From CAVQXR01 sp963717955 (GTDB lineage: Bacteria > Actinomycetota > Thermoleophilia > Gaiellales > Gaiellaceae): a stretch of 64,000 nucleotides of DNA. This document shows positions 24,544 to 35,302 of the stretch, piece by piece (the stretch's first letter is position 1; each line of letters starts with the position of its first letter). The notes under the pieces were generated by a model that had not been told where the DNA came from, searched no databases, and saw only the letters and a list, made by a program, of their open reading frames with translations. Made by a program: the position numbers and the translations under genes. The DNA lies in assembly GCA_963717955.1 (NCBI GenBank), contig CAVQXR010000001.1:2502503-2566502 (forward strand), given 5' to 3'.

Positions 24544-26523
24544 TCAGGCCCGCCCGAGCGCCCGGTCGGCCTTCTGCTTCAGGTCGTCGACGATCGAGGG
24601 GTCCCGCAGCGTGGTCGTGTCGCCGAGGTCGTCGCCCTCGGCGATGTTCTTGAGCAGGCGGCGCATGATCTTGCCCGACCGCGTCTTGGGCAGATCGTCG
24701 CCGAACAGCACCGCCGCCGGGCGCGCGATCTTCCCGATCTTCTCCGCAACGAACTCGCGAAGCTCGTCCGCGAGGTCGTCGGTCGAGCCGAAGCCCTCCT
24801 TGAGCAGGACGAAGCACACGATGCGCTGGCCCTTGTCGGGGTCGAATGCCCCGGTCGCGGCCGCCTCGGCCACGGCCGGGTGCTCGACGAGGGTCGACTC
24901 GATCTCGGTGGTCGAGAGCCGGTGGCCGGCGACGTTGATCACGTCGTCGATCCTGCCCATGAGCCAGAAGAAGCCGTCCTCGTCGCACTTCGCGCCGTCG
25001 CCGGTGACGTACGTCTCGGGGCCGTACTTCGAGAAGTACGTGCGCACGTAGCGGTCGTCCTCGCCGAACAGGGTGCGGGCGATCCCGGGCCAGGGCTGGC
25101 GCATGACGAGGAAGCCGCCGGTCCCGGGCTCGGCCGGGTTGCCCTGCTCGTCCACGATCTCGGATCTGATACCGGGGAACGAAACCGTTGCCGACCCCGG
25201 CTTCAGCGTCGTGACTCCCGGCAGCGGGCTGATCAGGATCCCGCCCGTCTCGGTCTGCCACCAGGTGTCGACGACCGGGCATCGCCCACCGCCGATGACC
25301 TTCCAGTACCAGACCCACGCCTCCGGGTTGATCGGCTCGCCGACGGTGCCGAGCACGCGCAGCGACGAGAGGTCGTGCCGGTTCGGGTACTCCTCCCCGA
25401 CCTTCACGAACGCCCGGATCAGCGTGGGAGCCGTGTAGTAGGAGTTGACCCTGTAGCGCTCGACGATCTGCCAGTGCCGGTCCCAGTCGGGGTAGGCGGG
25501 GTCTCCCTCGTACAGCACCGAGGTGCAGCCGTTGGCGAGGGGGCCGTAGACGATGTAGGAGTGGCCGGTCACCCAGCCGACGTCGGCTGCGCACCACCAG
25601 ACCGTGTCGTCGTGGATGTCGAAGATCCACTTGTGCGTCACGGCTGCGTGCAGCAGGTAGCCGGCGCTCGTGTGCAGGACGCCCTTCGGCTTCGCGGTCG
25701 AGCCCGAGGTGTGCAGCAGGAACAGCGTGTCCTCGGCCGCCATCGGCTCGGGCTCGCACACATCCGCCGCCTCGGCGGCGAGGTCGTGCCACCAGACGTC
25801 ACGGTCGTCCTCCCATGGAACCGGTTCCCCGGTGCGCCGGTGGACGACGACGTGCTCGATGTCGGGTGCCGCCGCCACGGCCATGTCGGCATTCGCCTTG
25901 AGCGGCACCTTGCCACCCTTGCGCCATGCCTCGTCCTGGGTGATCAGGGCCGTCGCCCCCGAGTCCTGGAGGCGCTCGGCGAGGGACTCGGCCGAGAACC
26001 CGCCGAAGACGACGATGTGAGGCGCACCGATCCGCGCGCAGGCGAGCATCGCGACCGCGACCTCGGGGACCATGCCCATGTAGATCCCGACGCGGTCGCC
26101 CTTCTTCACCCCGAGCTTGCGCAGCCCGTTCGCGAGCCGGCTGACCTCCCGGAGCAGCTCCGCGTACGTGAGATCGCGCGCCTCCCCCGGCGCCTCGGCG
26201 ACCCAGTGGTAGGCGATCCGGTCCCCGCGCCCGGCCGCGACGTGCCGGTCGAGGCAGTTGTACGAGACGTTGAGCACCCCGTCCTCGAACCACGTGACGT
26301 GCGGCGGTGTCCAGGTGAGGCCCGTCGTCGGCTCGACCTCCCAGTCGATGAACTCGTCGGCCAGCCGGGTCCAGAAGGCCTCGAAGTCCTCCTGCGCCTC
26401 GCGGTACACGCTGTCGTCCGCGATGATCGCGCCTCGCCGAAACTCCTCCGGCGGAGGGAACGTCCGGTGCTCCTTCAGGAGCCCCTCGATGAGGGATCGG
26501 GCCTCCGCGCGCGTGTCGGACAT
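24544..26523 (-). CDS. acs: Acetyl-CoA synthetase (AMP-forming)
   Basis: A 659-residue adenylate-forming enzyme of full Acs length. The ATP-binding P-loop is LLHTSGSTAKPKGVLHT, the hinge region is GRIDDVINVAGHRLS, and the acetylatable catalytic Lys lies in PKTRSGKIMRR. The N-terminal cap (FWTRLADEFIDWEVEPT) is that of Acs rather than of longer-chain ligases. The ATG at 26523 is chosen because the conserved text begins there. It makes acetyl-CoA from acetate and could activate acetate released by the neighbouring deacylases. Confidence 0.93.
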   Translation of the reverse strand: MSDTRAEARSLIEGLLKEHRTFPPPEEFRRGAIIADDSVYREAQEDFEAFWTRLADEFIDWEVEPTTGLTWTPPHVTWFEDGVLNVSYNCLDRHVAAGRGDRIAYHWVAEAPGEARDLTYAELLREVSRLANGLRKLGVKKGDRVGIYMGMVPEVAVAMLACARIGAPHIVVFGGFSAESLAERLQDSGATALITQDEAWRKGGKVPLKANADMAVAAAPDIEHVVVHRRTGEPVPWEDDRDVWWHDLAAEAADVCEPEPMAAEDTLFLLHTSGSTAKPKGVLHTSAGYLLHAAVTHKWIFDIHDDTVWWCAADVGWVTGHSYIVYGPLANGCTSVLYEGDPAYPDWDRHWQIVERYRVNSYYTAPTLIRAFVKVGEEYPNRHDLSSLRVLGTVGEPINPEAWVWYWKVIGGGRCPVVDTWWQTETGGILISPLPGVTTLKPGSATVSFPGIRSEIVDEQGNPAEPGTGGFLVMRQPWPGIARTLFGEDDRYVRTYFSKYGPETYVTGDGAKCDEDGFFWLMGRIDDVINVAGHRLSTTEIESTLVEHPAVAEAAATGAFDPDKGQRIVCFVLLKEGFGSTDDLADELREFVAEKIGKIARPAAVLFGDDLPKTRSGKIMRRLLKNIAEGDDLGDTTTLRDPSIVDDLKQKADRALGRA

Positions 26524-26647
26524 ACGTCTCCCTCTGCTCGCCTGCCCGGCGAGCCAGCCTCGCCGGAGAACCGATGCCCCGAATGGATACCACACCACAA
26601 ACCTGCCTGGCGACGCGGCCCGTCGGGCGGGGCGCTACCCTTCTCGG

Positions 26648-28147
26648 GTGCGCGTACGTCGTCTGTTCGCCGTCGTTGCGACGGCGGCGCTTGCCGGCGC
26701 CGCGGCAGGAACGGCCGCCGAGGGCGAAGAGCCCCGTGCCTCCGCCTCGGCGTTCGGGGTCCTCGTCCGGCTCGCCGCCGGCGAGACGTTCGACGCAGGC
26801 TCGATCTCGGCCCCGCCCGACGGCTCTGCCAACCTCCCGGGGTTCCGCTACCCCGCGGCCGGCGATGTGGTCTCGGTCGGGAGCATCCAGACGGACGTCG
26901 CGACCGGCCCGGGCGCCGCCGCCCGTTCGCGGGCCTCGACCGTCGTGCGGGACGTCGACCTGTTCGGCGGCGCGCTGACGCTCGACGCGATCGCCCTCAC
27001 CGCGGAGGCGCGCGCCGCCCGCGATGGCGCGGCGGGCGACCTCAGCGGATCGAGCGTGTCGGGCCTGCGGGTCGCAGGCCAGCCGGTCGCCGCAGTGCCG
27101 AACCAGCGCATCCCGCTCGGGGACTGGGGCTACGCGGTCGTGCTCGAGCAGGCGGTCGCACGGGGCGACGACGAGGAGCACGCCTACCGCGGCTTCGTCG
27201 TCGGCGTTCACGTCCACCTCACGGCGGAACACGCGGGGCTTCCAGCCGGCGCCGAGGTCCTCGTGGGCTACGCCGAAGCGGCGACCCGCTGGCCGATCCC
27301 GCCCACCGAGCTTCCCGGCGAATCGGCCGGGGGGGGCGGGGACGCTGCCGGTCCGGGCGAGCAGAACGACGGCAGTGGGGCCGGGGCCCCGGGCGCGTTG
27401 CCCGACGAGCCGACCGTCCACCCGCCGGGCTCGCAACAGACGATCCCGGCGATCGTCCGCGACCCGCCGCCGGGCGTTCGCCCCGACATCACCGGCAAGG
27501 GCTACGTCTTCCCGGTCTACGGGCCGGCGTCGTTCTCCTCCGACTTCGGCTACCCGCGGGCGCTGACCGGCTGGCACCACGGGAACGACATCTTCGCGCC
27601 GCTCGGCGCTCCGATCCTCGCAGTCGCCGACGGCACGCTCTTCTCGGTCGGCTGGAACCAGGTCGGCGGCTGGCGACTGTGGCTTCGGGACGGCCAGGGG
27701 AACGAGTACTACTACGCACACCTCTCCGCCTACTCACCGCTCGCCGAGAACGGCGTTCGGGTTCGGGCGGGCGACGTGATCGGCTTCGTCGGCGACACCG
27801 GCGACGCTCGCGGAACCCCGCCGCACCTGCACTTCGAGATCCACCCGGCCGCGCTGCTCGGGCTCGGCTACGACGGGGTGATCGACCCGTACGGCTATCT
27901 GCTGAGCTGGCAGAGCGCGGAGGATCTGGCGATCAGCGTCGCACCCGGACAGGCCGAGGTCGGCAGCGGCCCCGCACCGGAGCCCGGGGCGGCGCTCCTC
28001 GACGTGCAGGACATCTCGTCGCACAGCGGCCTCGTCCCTGGACTGCTCGAGGAGGCGCTGGGGCTGCCGCTGCTCGTCGGAGAGAGCGCGCCGCTCGTGC
28101 CGGTCACCGTGCCCGGGCTCGTCGGCGCCGCGCCGGGCTTCAGCTAG
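26648..28147 (+). CDS. Secreted M23 (LytM) peptidase-domain protein with choice-of-anchor-like N-terminus
   Basis: A 499-residue exported protein. The GTG start gives a signal peptide (LFAVVATAALAGAAAGTAA). Residues about 35-210 resemble a choice-of-anchor domain (SAFGVLVRLAAGETFDAG). A Gly/Pro-rich linker follows. The LytM domain at about 280-430 has HHGNDIFAP (His-x3-Asp) and the HLHFEI zinc motif. Such enzymes cut peptidoglycan cross-bridges or act as lectin-like activators. The stop overlaps the stop of the converging SDR gene. Confidence 0.85.
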   Translation: MRVRRLFAVVATAALAGAAAGTAAEGEEPRASASAFGVLVRLAAGETFDAGSISAPPDGSANLPGFRYPAAGDVVSVGSIQTDVATGPGAAARSRASTVVRDVDLFGGALTLDAIALTAEARAARDGAAGDLSGSSVSGLRVAGQPVAAVPNQRIPLGDWGYAVVLEQAVARGDDEEHAYRGFVVGVHVHLTAEHAGLPAGAEVLVGYAEAATRWPIPPTELPGESAGGGGDAAGPGEQNDGSGAGAPGALPDEPTVHPPGSQQTIPAIVRDPPPGVRPDITGKGYVFPVYGPASFSSDFGYPRALTGWHHGNDIFAPLGAPILAVADGTLFSVGWNQVGGWRLWLRDGQGNEYYYAHLSAYSPLAENGVRVRAGDVIGFVGDTGDARGTPPHLHFEIHPAALLGLGYDGVIDPYGYLLSWQSAEDLAISVAPGQAEVGSGPAPEPGAALLDVQDISSHSGLVPGLLEEALGLPLLVGESAPLVPVTVPGLVGAAPGFS

Positions 28148-28935
28148 CCTCTAGGCCCGAGCTCGATCGTGCCGACGTCGACGGCCGACGCGCCGCCGTC
28201 GACGGGAAGCACGGTGCCGGTGACGAACGCGGAGTCGTCGCAGGCGAGGAACAGGCAGACCGTCGCGATCTCCTCCGGTGTTGCCGGGCGCCTGAGCGGC
28301 AGCCGGCAGCTTGCGAGCACGTACGCCTCGTCGATCGAGATGCCGCGGGCCGCCGCGATCCCGCCCACGTAGTCGTCGCCCATCGGCGTGCGCACCCAGC
28401 TGGGGCAGACGGCGTTGCAGCGGATCCCTTCGGGCCCGTAGTCGACCGCGAGCGAACGGGTCAGCCCGAGCAGCGCCGTCTTGGCGGAGACGTACCCGGC
28501 GAGCCGCGGGGGCGCGGTGAGGGCAGCCTCCGAGGCCACGATGACGATCGATCCGCCGCCCCTGGCGCGGAGCTCGGGGACGGCGGCGCGGGCGCAGACG
28601 AACGCGCTCGTCAGGTTGGAGCGAAGCGAGGACTCCCACTCGTCGTCCCGGGTGTCGGCCGCCGCGCCTCCGCTCTCCCCGCCCGCGTTCGCGACGAGCA
28701 CGTCGAGGCCGCCGAGGTCATGGCAGGCGCCGATCGCCCGCTGCATGTCCTCCGGGGAGGCCGCGTCGCCCGCCACGGCGACTGCATCGAGCTCGGCGGC
28801 GATCACCGCGAGCGGTCCCGGCCGCCGGCCGGTCACCACGACCCGCGCGCCCTCCCGGACGAACAGCCGTGCTGTCGCGGCGCCGATCCCGGTACCGCCG
28901 CCCGTCACCAGTGCAACTGTCCCTGACAGCTTCAT
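28144..28935 (-). CDS. Short-chain dehydrogenase/reductase (SDR)
   Basis: A 263-residue SDR. The cofactor motif is TGGGTGIG, an Arg follows the second strand (TGRRPG), which favours NADPH, and the catalytic site is YVSAK. The C-terminal DGGAS segment is typical. The ATG at 28935 lies only 16 bases from the divergent ATG of the serine hydrolase gene, so the two promoters must overlap the coding regions. Confidence 0.88.
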   Translation of the reverse strand: MKLSGTVALVTGGGTGIGAATARLFVREGARVVVTGRRPGPLAVIAAELDAVAVAGDAASPEDMQRAIGACHDLGGLDVLVANAGGESGGAAADTRDDEWESSLRSNLTSAFVCARAAVPELRARGGGSIVIVASEAALTAPPRLAGYVSAKTALLGLTRSLAVDYGPEGIRCNAVCPSWVRTPMGDDYVGGIAAARGISIDEAYVLASCRLPLRRPATPEEIATVCLFLACDDSAFVTGTVLPVDGGASAVDVGTIELGPRG

Positions 28936-28951
28936 GCGGTAGGAATATCGC

Positions 28952-30115
28952 ATGGAGACGACCGGGAGGCTCGGGGCGACGAGCGCGAACTGGCTCGACG
29001 CGCCGTACAATCGGCTCGGCTTTCGGCGGGTCGGTACGCTCGCGCGCACCGCGCGCATCCCGCGCGGTGACGGGCCGGTGTCCGAGCTCCCCCGGGAGGA
29101 ACGCGACCTCGACAACTTTCGCTTCGAGCACGAAGCCCGCACGCTCGAGCTGCGGACGATGCTCGCCGAGACGTTCACCGACGGGTTCCTCGTCGTCCAC
29201 GACGGCTCCGTGGTGACCGAGCAGTACTTCGACGGCATGGCGCCGTCCGACACGCACCTGCTGATGTCGGTCTCGAAGTCGCTCAACTCGACGCTCTGTG
29301 GCGTGCTCGTCGGGGAGGGCGCGCTTCGCACCGGCGATCTCGTCACCGACCACATCCCCGAGCTGCGTGGAACCGCGTGGCAGGGCTGCACCGTGCGGCA
29401 CCTCCTCGACATGCGGGTGGGAGTCCGCTGGGACTTCGACCTCGACGAGCTGACGATCCTCGACGTCTCCGACTACCGCGCCCACGGGCGCACGGACATT
29501 CCCGCCGATACCGAGTCGTGGATCCGCACGATCCCGGCAGCGGGCGATCACGGCGGGGCGTTCGCCTATCACTCGCTCGCCACCGACGTGTTCGGCTGGG
29601 TGCTCGAGCGCGCCGGAGGGCTGCCCTATCCGGAGCTGTTCTCCGACCGCATCTGGTCCCCGCTCGGCGCCGAGCACGACGCGGAGATCATGGTCGACCG
29701 GAGCGGCTTCCCCGTCGTCGAGGGAGGTATCTGCACGACGCTGCGCGACCTGGCGCGGTTCGGCCTCATGTGCCTGCAGGGAGGCACGATCGGTGGACGC
29801 CGGGTCGTGCCCGCCGACTGGATCGGCCGCCGGCTCGTCCGCGACGAGGAGCTGATCGACGCCTACGGCTCGGACAACGAGCTCGGCGGCCCGCCGGGCA
29901 CCGCGTTCTACCACGACAACTGGTGGATCTGGGACGCGGAGCGAGGGATCTACGCGGCCGTCGGCATGAACGGGCAGAGCGTGTTCCTGCACCACCCCTC
30001 GCAGACGGTGATCGCGAAGCTCTCGACGTTCCCCGACGTGCTCGACACCCGCCTGTTCGCGCTGCACCACGCCGGCATGTCGGCTCTCGCCGAGTCGCTC
30101 GCCGGAGCCGGTTAG
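28952..30115 (+). CDS. Serine hydrolase, class C beta-lactamase/esterase family
   Basis: A 387-residue penicillin-binding-protein-like hydrolase. The active-site Ser-x2-Lys is SVSKSLNS, the second motif Tyr-x-Ser is YHSLATD, and the third motif may lie near YAAVGMNGQS. No signal peptide is seen, so it is probably cytoplasmic and an esterase or 6-aminohexanoate-dimer-type amidase. It is transcribed divergently from an SDR gene. Confidence 0.86.
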   Translation: METTGRLGATSANWLDAPYNRLGFRRVGTLARTARIPRGDGPVSELPREERDLDNFRFEHEARTLELRTMLAETFTDGFLVVHDGSVVTEQYFDGMAPSDTHLLMSVSKSLNSTLCGVLVGEGALRTGDLVTDHIPELRGTAWQGCTVRHLLDMRVGVRWDFDLDELTILDVSDYRAHGRTDIPADTESWIRTIPAAGDHGGAFAYHSLATDVFGWVLERAGGLPYPELFSDRIWSPLGAEHDAEIMVDRSGFPVVEGGICTTLRDLARFGLMCLQGGTIGGRRVVPADWIGRRLVRDEELIDAYGSDNELGGPPGTAFYHDNWWIWDAERGIYAAVGMNGQSVFLHHPSQTVIAKLSTFPDVLDTRLFALHHAGMSALAESLAGAG

Positions 30116-30212
30116 AGTCCGTAGCCCCCGACACCCCACCCGACGTCCGGCGCGGCCCCCAGCTCCCGGCTGGCCAGGCCGACGTCCGGTCTCGAGTTCG
30201 AAGGAGACGTGC

Positions 30213-31322
<1,110 letters not shown>

Positions 31323-31380
31323 AGACCCGACCCCGTGGTCTCCCCCCCGTTGGGGATCACGATGCCCCCACTTCTCCTGG

Positions 31381-32208
31381 CTAGCGTGAGGTCAGGAGCT
31401 CGCCGCGCAGAAACGATTCGACGGTGTCACGCCACGCGGCAGGTCGATCGAGGTGAACGTCGTGGCCGCTCCCGGGCACCACGGCTCGATGGGCGAGCGG
31501 CTGTGCGTCGAGCATGGTCTGGGGCTCGTCGTCGCCTAGGAACCCGTTCTCGGCTTGCACGACGAGGATCGGGACGGAGAGGTCTCGCCACACTCCCGTC
31601 AGATCGACCTCTTCCTGGCTCCGCGCCGACTCGATCATGTCCTCCGCGACGAAGGCGGGCCGGTAACCGCCCGGCGTTCGGACGAGGCCGTCGGCCCACC
31701 GGGAGCTGAGTCCCATCGACCCGAAGAACGCCCGCGCCGCGGTCAGGTCGGGGAAGAGGCTTGGCCATCTCGCCAGCCACTCCGCGACCGCCTGGGCGTT
31801 CCCGTTGCTCGGGCCCACCCCGGCCTCGACGACCACGAGCGCGGAGACGGAAGCCGGCCTGCGAGCAGCCGCGAGGATCGCCACCTGGCCCCCGAACGAG
31901 TGTCCGACCAACGCTGCCGGCCGAGCGAAGGCGTCGAGCAGTTCGATCGCATCGCCGGCGTACTCTTCCAGCGAGTACCCTCCCTTCGCCCGCGCGCTGC
32001 CTCCGTGGCCGCGCAGGTCGGGCACAACCACACGGAAGTCCGGGGCAAGCCACGACGCTGACTCATCCCACTCGTGTGACGTGCCGGCCAGTCCGTGCAG
32101 GATGAGCAACGGAGGACCGTCGCCTCCGGTGTCGAGCCCGACCAGTGTCGGCTCGCGCCGGCGCAGGACAATTCTGGTTGGCCCAATCATTCCCCGGACG
32201 TGCGTCAC
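31381..32208 (-). CDS. Alpha/beta-fold hydrolase
   Basis: A 275-residue hydrolase. The oxyanion segment is ILHGLAGTSHEWD, the nucleophile elbow is VGHSFGGQ, and the catalytic His is in PGSGHDVHLD. Resemblance is to the haloperoxidase/3-oxoadipate enol-lactonase-like branch. It follows the aldehyde dehydrogenase gene by seven bases on the same strand and so forms an operon with it and the decarboxylase. Confidence 0.86.
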   Translation of the reverse strand: MTHVRGMIGPTRIVLRRREPTLVGLDTGGDGPPLLILHGLAGTSHEWDESASWLAPDFRVVVPDLRGHGGSARAKGGYSLEEYAGDAIELLDAFARPAALVGHSFGGQVAILAAARRPASVSALVVVEAGVGPSNGNAQAVAEWLARWPSLFPDLTAARAFFGSMGLSSRWADGLVRTPGGYRPAFVAEDMIESARSQEEVDLTGVWRDLSVPILVVQAENGFLGDDEPQTMLDAQPLAHRAVVPGSGHDVHLDRPAAWRDTVESFLRGELLTSR

Positions 32209-32215
32209 CGTCTGC

Positions 32216-33689
32216 CTATGCCGTCGTGCCCTCGAGGATCTGCAGCGTCTTGAGGTCGCTGTAGAAGTCGAGCGCGTAGTCGCCCCCCTCCCGGCCGATG
32301 CCGGAGATGCCCATGCCGCCGAACGGGGCCGTCAGGTCGCGCACCAGGAAGCAGTTCACCCAGACCGTGCCGCCCCGCAGCGCGCGGCCGACGCGATCCG
32401 CCCGGCCGAGCGAGCCGGTGTAGACGATCCCGGCGAGGCCGTACTCCGTCGAGTTCGCGAGCCCGATGCCCTCCGCTTCGTCCCGGAAGGTCTGAAGCGT
32501 GAGGACGGGCCCGAACACCTCTCGCTGCACGATCTCCGACTCGTTCGAGCGCGGCTCCACGAGCGTCTGCTCGTACCACAGGCCGTCCGGTCCACCGATG
32601 TCGGCACGCCGCCCGCCGCGCACGATCCGGTCGCCGGCCGCCTCGGCCCTCCGGACGAAGCCGTCGACGCGCTCGAGGTGGTCGGCATGGATGAGCGGCG
32701 AGAGCGTGGTCGTGTCGAGACGCGGATCGCCGAGCACCTGGGCATCGGTCGCGGCGTGGAATCGTTCCAGGAAGCTGTCACGGATCGATTCCTGGACGAG
32801 CAGCCGCGTCCCGGCGAGGCAGACCTGCCCCCCGTCGTCGAACTGAACGGCAGCCTTCCTCGCCGCCGCGTCGAGGTCGGCGTCCTCGAAGACGAGAAAC
32901 GGGCTCTTGCCGCCGAGCTCGGCGGTGAACGGGACGAGGTTCCTCGCAGCGCGCGACGCCGATCAGGCGCCCGGTCTCGGGTGAGCCCGTGAACGAGACG
33001 CGACGGATCAGCGGGTGCGCGACGAGCGCCGCCCCCGCCTCCTCGCCGATGCCCTGCACGATGTTGAAGACCCCGCCGGGGAGCCCGGCCTCGGCGACGA
33101 GGTCGCCGAGCAGGGAGCACGCGAGCGGCGACCACTCCGCCGGCTTGAGGACGACCGTGCACCCCGCGGCGAGCGCCGGCGCCGTCTTCCATGTCGAGAG
33201 CATGAACGGGGCGTTCCACGGGGTGATCACCGCCGCCGGCCCGGGCGGCATCCGCTGTACCCGGTTCCACGTCCCGTTCGAGCGCCAGTCGCGCTCCTCG
33301 TGGGCCTCCGCGAGGTTGGCGTAGGCGCGGTAGTTGCGGGCCCCGCGGGCGATCACGCGGGCCCTCAGGGAGCGGAGCAGCATCGCCATGTCCTCGCACT
33401 CGACTGCCGCGAGCGGCTCGATGTTCGCGTCGATCAGATCGGCGAGCCGCCGGAGGTGCTCGGCGCGCCCCCCGGGTCCCAGCGCAGCCCAGGCCGGGAA
33501 CGCGTCGTGCGCCGCGCGAACGGCCAGGTCGACGTCCTCGGCGCTCGCCCTGGAGATCTCGGTGAGCACGCGACCGTCGATCGGCGAGCGATCCTCGAAC
33601 CGTGCGGAGGAGGCGACCCGCTCGCCGCCGATGAGGTGATCGGTGGAGACGGAGACTCCGGCGACGTCGACCCGGTGGCCGTCCGTCAC
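32216..33689 (-). CDS. NAD(P)-dependent aldehyde dehydrogenase, one frame break
   Basis: About 490 residues when joined across a single-base break near 32,953 (an extra C). Before the break: VITPWNAPFMLSTWK and the NAD motif FTGSPETGRLIG. After it: the general-base Glu in TAELGGKSPF, the catalytic Cys in DDGGQVCLAGTR, and EVFGPVLTL. The GTG start at 33689 overlaps the stop of the decarboxylase gene (GTGA). The length matches the 5-carboxymethyl-2-hydroxymuconate semialdehyde dehydrogenase-like group. The break is probably an error in the sequence. Confidence 0.85.
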
Positions 33690-34470
33690 AGCGGGCTCTC
33701 CGTGCCCAGATCGTCGACCGTGTAGCCGAAGGCGAACCGGAACCCCTTGCCCATGCGCACGGGCGCGAGGGCCGTGTGCTCCTCGTTCGGCGCACCGTAC
33801 AGCTCGAGCGTTGCCGGTCCCTCCCAGATCGGCGAGATGACTCGTTCCCGGCTGCGGGCCCGGACGAGCTCGTGCACCGCCGGGTCGTCGTGGTGTCCGG
33901 CGGCGAGGCGCGGGAAGTGCCGCACGTTGACGAGCGGCGGCCCGTTGTGCGTCGGCCCCTCCTCGGCCACCCGCTCGAGCGTCACCGTGCCCTCGGCCAG
34001 CCGCCGGTCGTTCGCGGCGAGTGTACCGCCGAAGACGGCGCCCGGCCGGATTCCCGGATCGGCGAAGCAGTCGAGCCCGAACGTCCGGGTCATCCAGACG
34101 GAGCCGAGCTTCTTCGGGAAGCCCTGGATCCAGCCGCGCGCCAGCGCGAAGTCGCGATCGACCCAGATGTACGGACAGGTCGTGACATGCTCCCCGGCGA
34201 GCGTTGCGTTGACGACGATGAAGCATTCCTTGTACTGACTCCTGGCAGGGTCGACGAGCTCCTCCTGCCCGCCCGTGCACGACTGCCAGTCGACGAAGAG
34301 CGCGGCCGCCCGGCCCGGGTCGTCGACGAACGGCTCGAGGCCCGACGGGAGCACCGCGGCGACCGCGTCCGGATCCGCCCAGAACTCGAGCACGAGGAAG
34401 TCGCCGACGTAGTGCCAGGGCGGGGCAGGGACGAGGCTGGCGCGGCCTGCGGGAGAGCGGGGAGGGCTGC
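33686..34470 (-). CDS. Acetoacetate decarboxylase-family protein, 5' end missing
   Basis: About 260 residues of an ADC-fold protein, from SPAGRASLVPAPPWHYVG to the natural stop. The Schiff-base lysine region is GFPKKLGSV. The family also includes hydratases and lactonases, so decarboxylation is only the default guess. No ATG or GTG is available in frame near the true N-terminus. Instead the frame continues upstream into an AT-rich serine-protease sequence. The first few residues and the promoter were lost at the junction near 34,470. It is the first gene of an operon with the aldehyde dehydrogenase and alpha/beta hydrolase. Confidence 0.75.
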
Positions 34471-35302
34471 CATCGACATTGTAGATGATCTGTCCGTCAA
34501 TCTCTACTACACCCAGCACCGGTCCGCCTGATCCACCGGGGCCGACGACGCAAGTTGTTACGAGATAATCATCACTCACATATTTCCTTGGCAAGACTCT
34601 ACGATCAGGATCAACTAGGAGGGCGTATCCGCCTTTGCCATCAGCGGCCTCTTTTACGCGTGAATAGCCAGCTGCAAAAAGTTTTAGGTTTCTCATCGAG
34701 AGGTAAGACTGACCATAGTTGAGTCGTACATAATTCAGATTGTGGTCCTTGTTTTTGGTGTGGCAATCCAAATCGTATCCAATCAGGTATTCGTGCTGCG
34801 CGCTCGCTTCTCTCCCCAAGTTTTCTAAGTTGCCATGGCCGAGAACGATAAAGCGGCCCTTTAATGGCTCGCCACCGTTGCTCTTAAGAGGTCGAGTTTC
34901 GAATCCATATTCTCGGCCGACCAAACTCTCAACTAGGTTGCCGAGTTTTTCAAGCGCGGGTCGCCATTCTCCGTGCTCAATGCCGAGTGCGACGTGAAGC
35001 ACCGTTCGCACCTTGCACTTTTTCAAAAAAGCACCAGAGCCCCACGGCGCTCCTTCAATGAAGTTGTCGCCTTCAAATTTGCCCTTTATTTTTAGTATTT
35101 CCGTTAGAGATGACTTTAAATTACCTGTCGAATCAGTCCACGAATTCAGTTGAAGAGGTTGATCTCCGATTGCTGGATGGTTTTGGTATAAGGCACTAGA
35201 CGCCTCTTCAGAATAGCAATCTGCACAAGGCATCCCTGCCTCCGAATGATTAGTAGAAACTGCTGCCGGATCAAAAGAAAGTGTCCAACTCGCTATAGTC
35301 AA
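34471..35302 (-). pseudogene. Chymotrypsin-like serine protease, 3' end missing (fused in frame to decarboxylase)
   Basis: About 277 codons with a much lower GC content than the sequence to the left. All three catalytic regions of an S1-type protease can be traced: GSGAFLKKCKVRTVLHVALG (His), GYDLDCHTKN (probable Asp) and GPGGSGGPVLG (Ser). The first residues contain CADCYS. The start is TTG 35302 or ATG 35233. The text ends at NVDGS and runs straight into the decarboxylase without a stop. A natural fusion of these two families is implausible, so this is a break or join point. No signal peptide is visible. Confidence 0.6.

Noticed and set aside
25163..25180. Operator-like text GGATCTGATACC inside the acetyl-CoA synthetase gene
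   Set aside because: It matches only half of the 17-base motif, lies within conserved coding sequence and is far from any start, so coincidence is the better explanation.
23344..28926. An extremely long plus-strand open frame (about 1,860 codons) opposite four minus-strand genes
   Set aside because: GC-rich DNA rarely gives stops in the antisense frame. Its translation is Arg/Asp-rich low-complexity text, while the opposite strand encodes clear M20 and acetyl-CoA synthetase proteins and the downstream M23 gene has its own start.
34471..35302. A genuine natural protease-decarboxylase fusion enzyme
   Set aside because: The composition change, missing decarboxylase start and missing protease end all coincide at one point, and no functional logic links the two folds.
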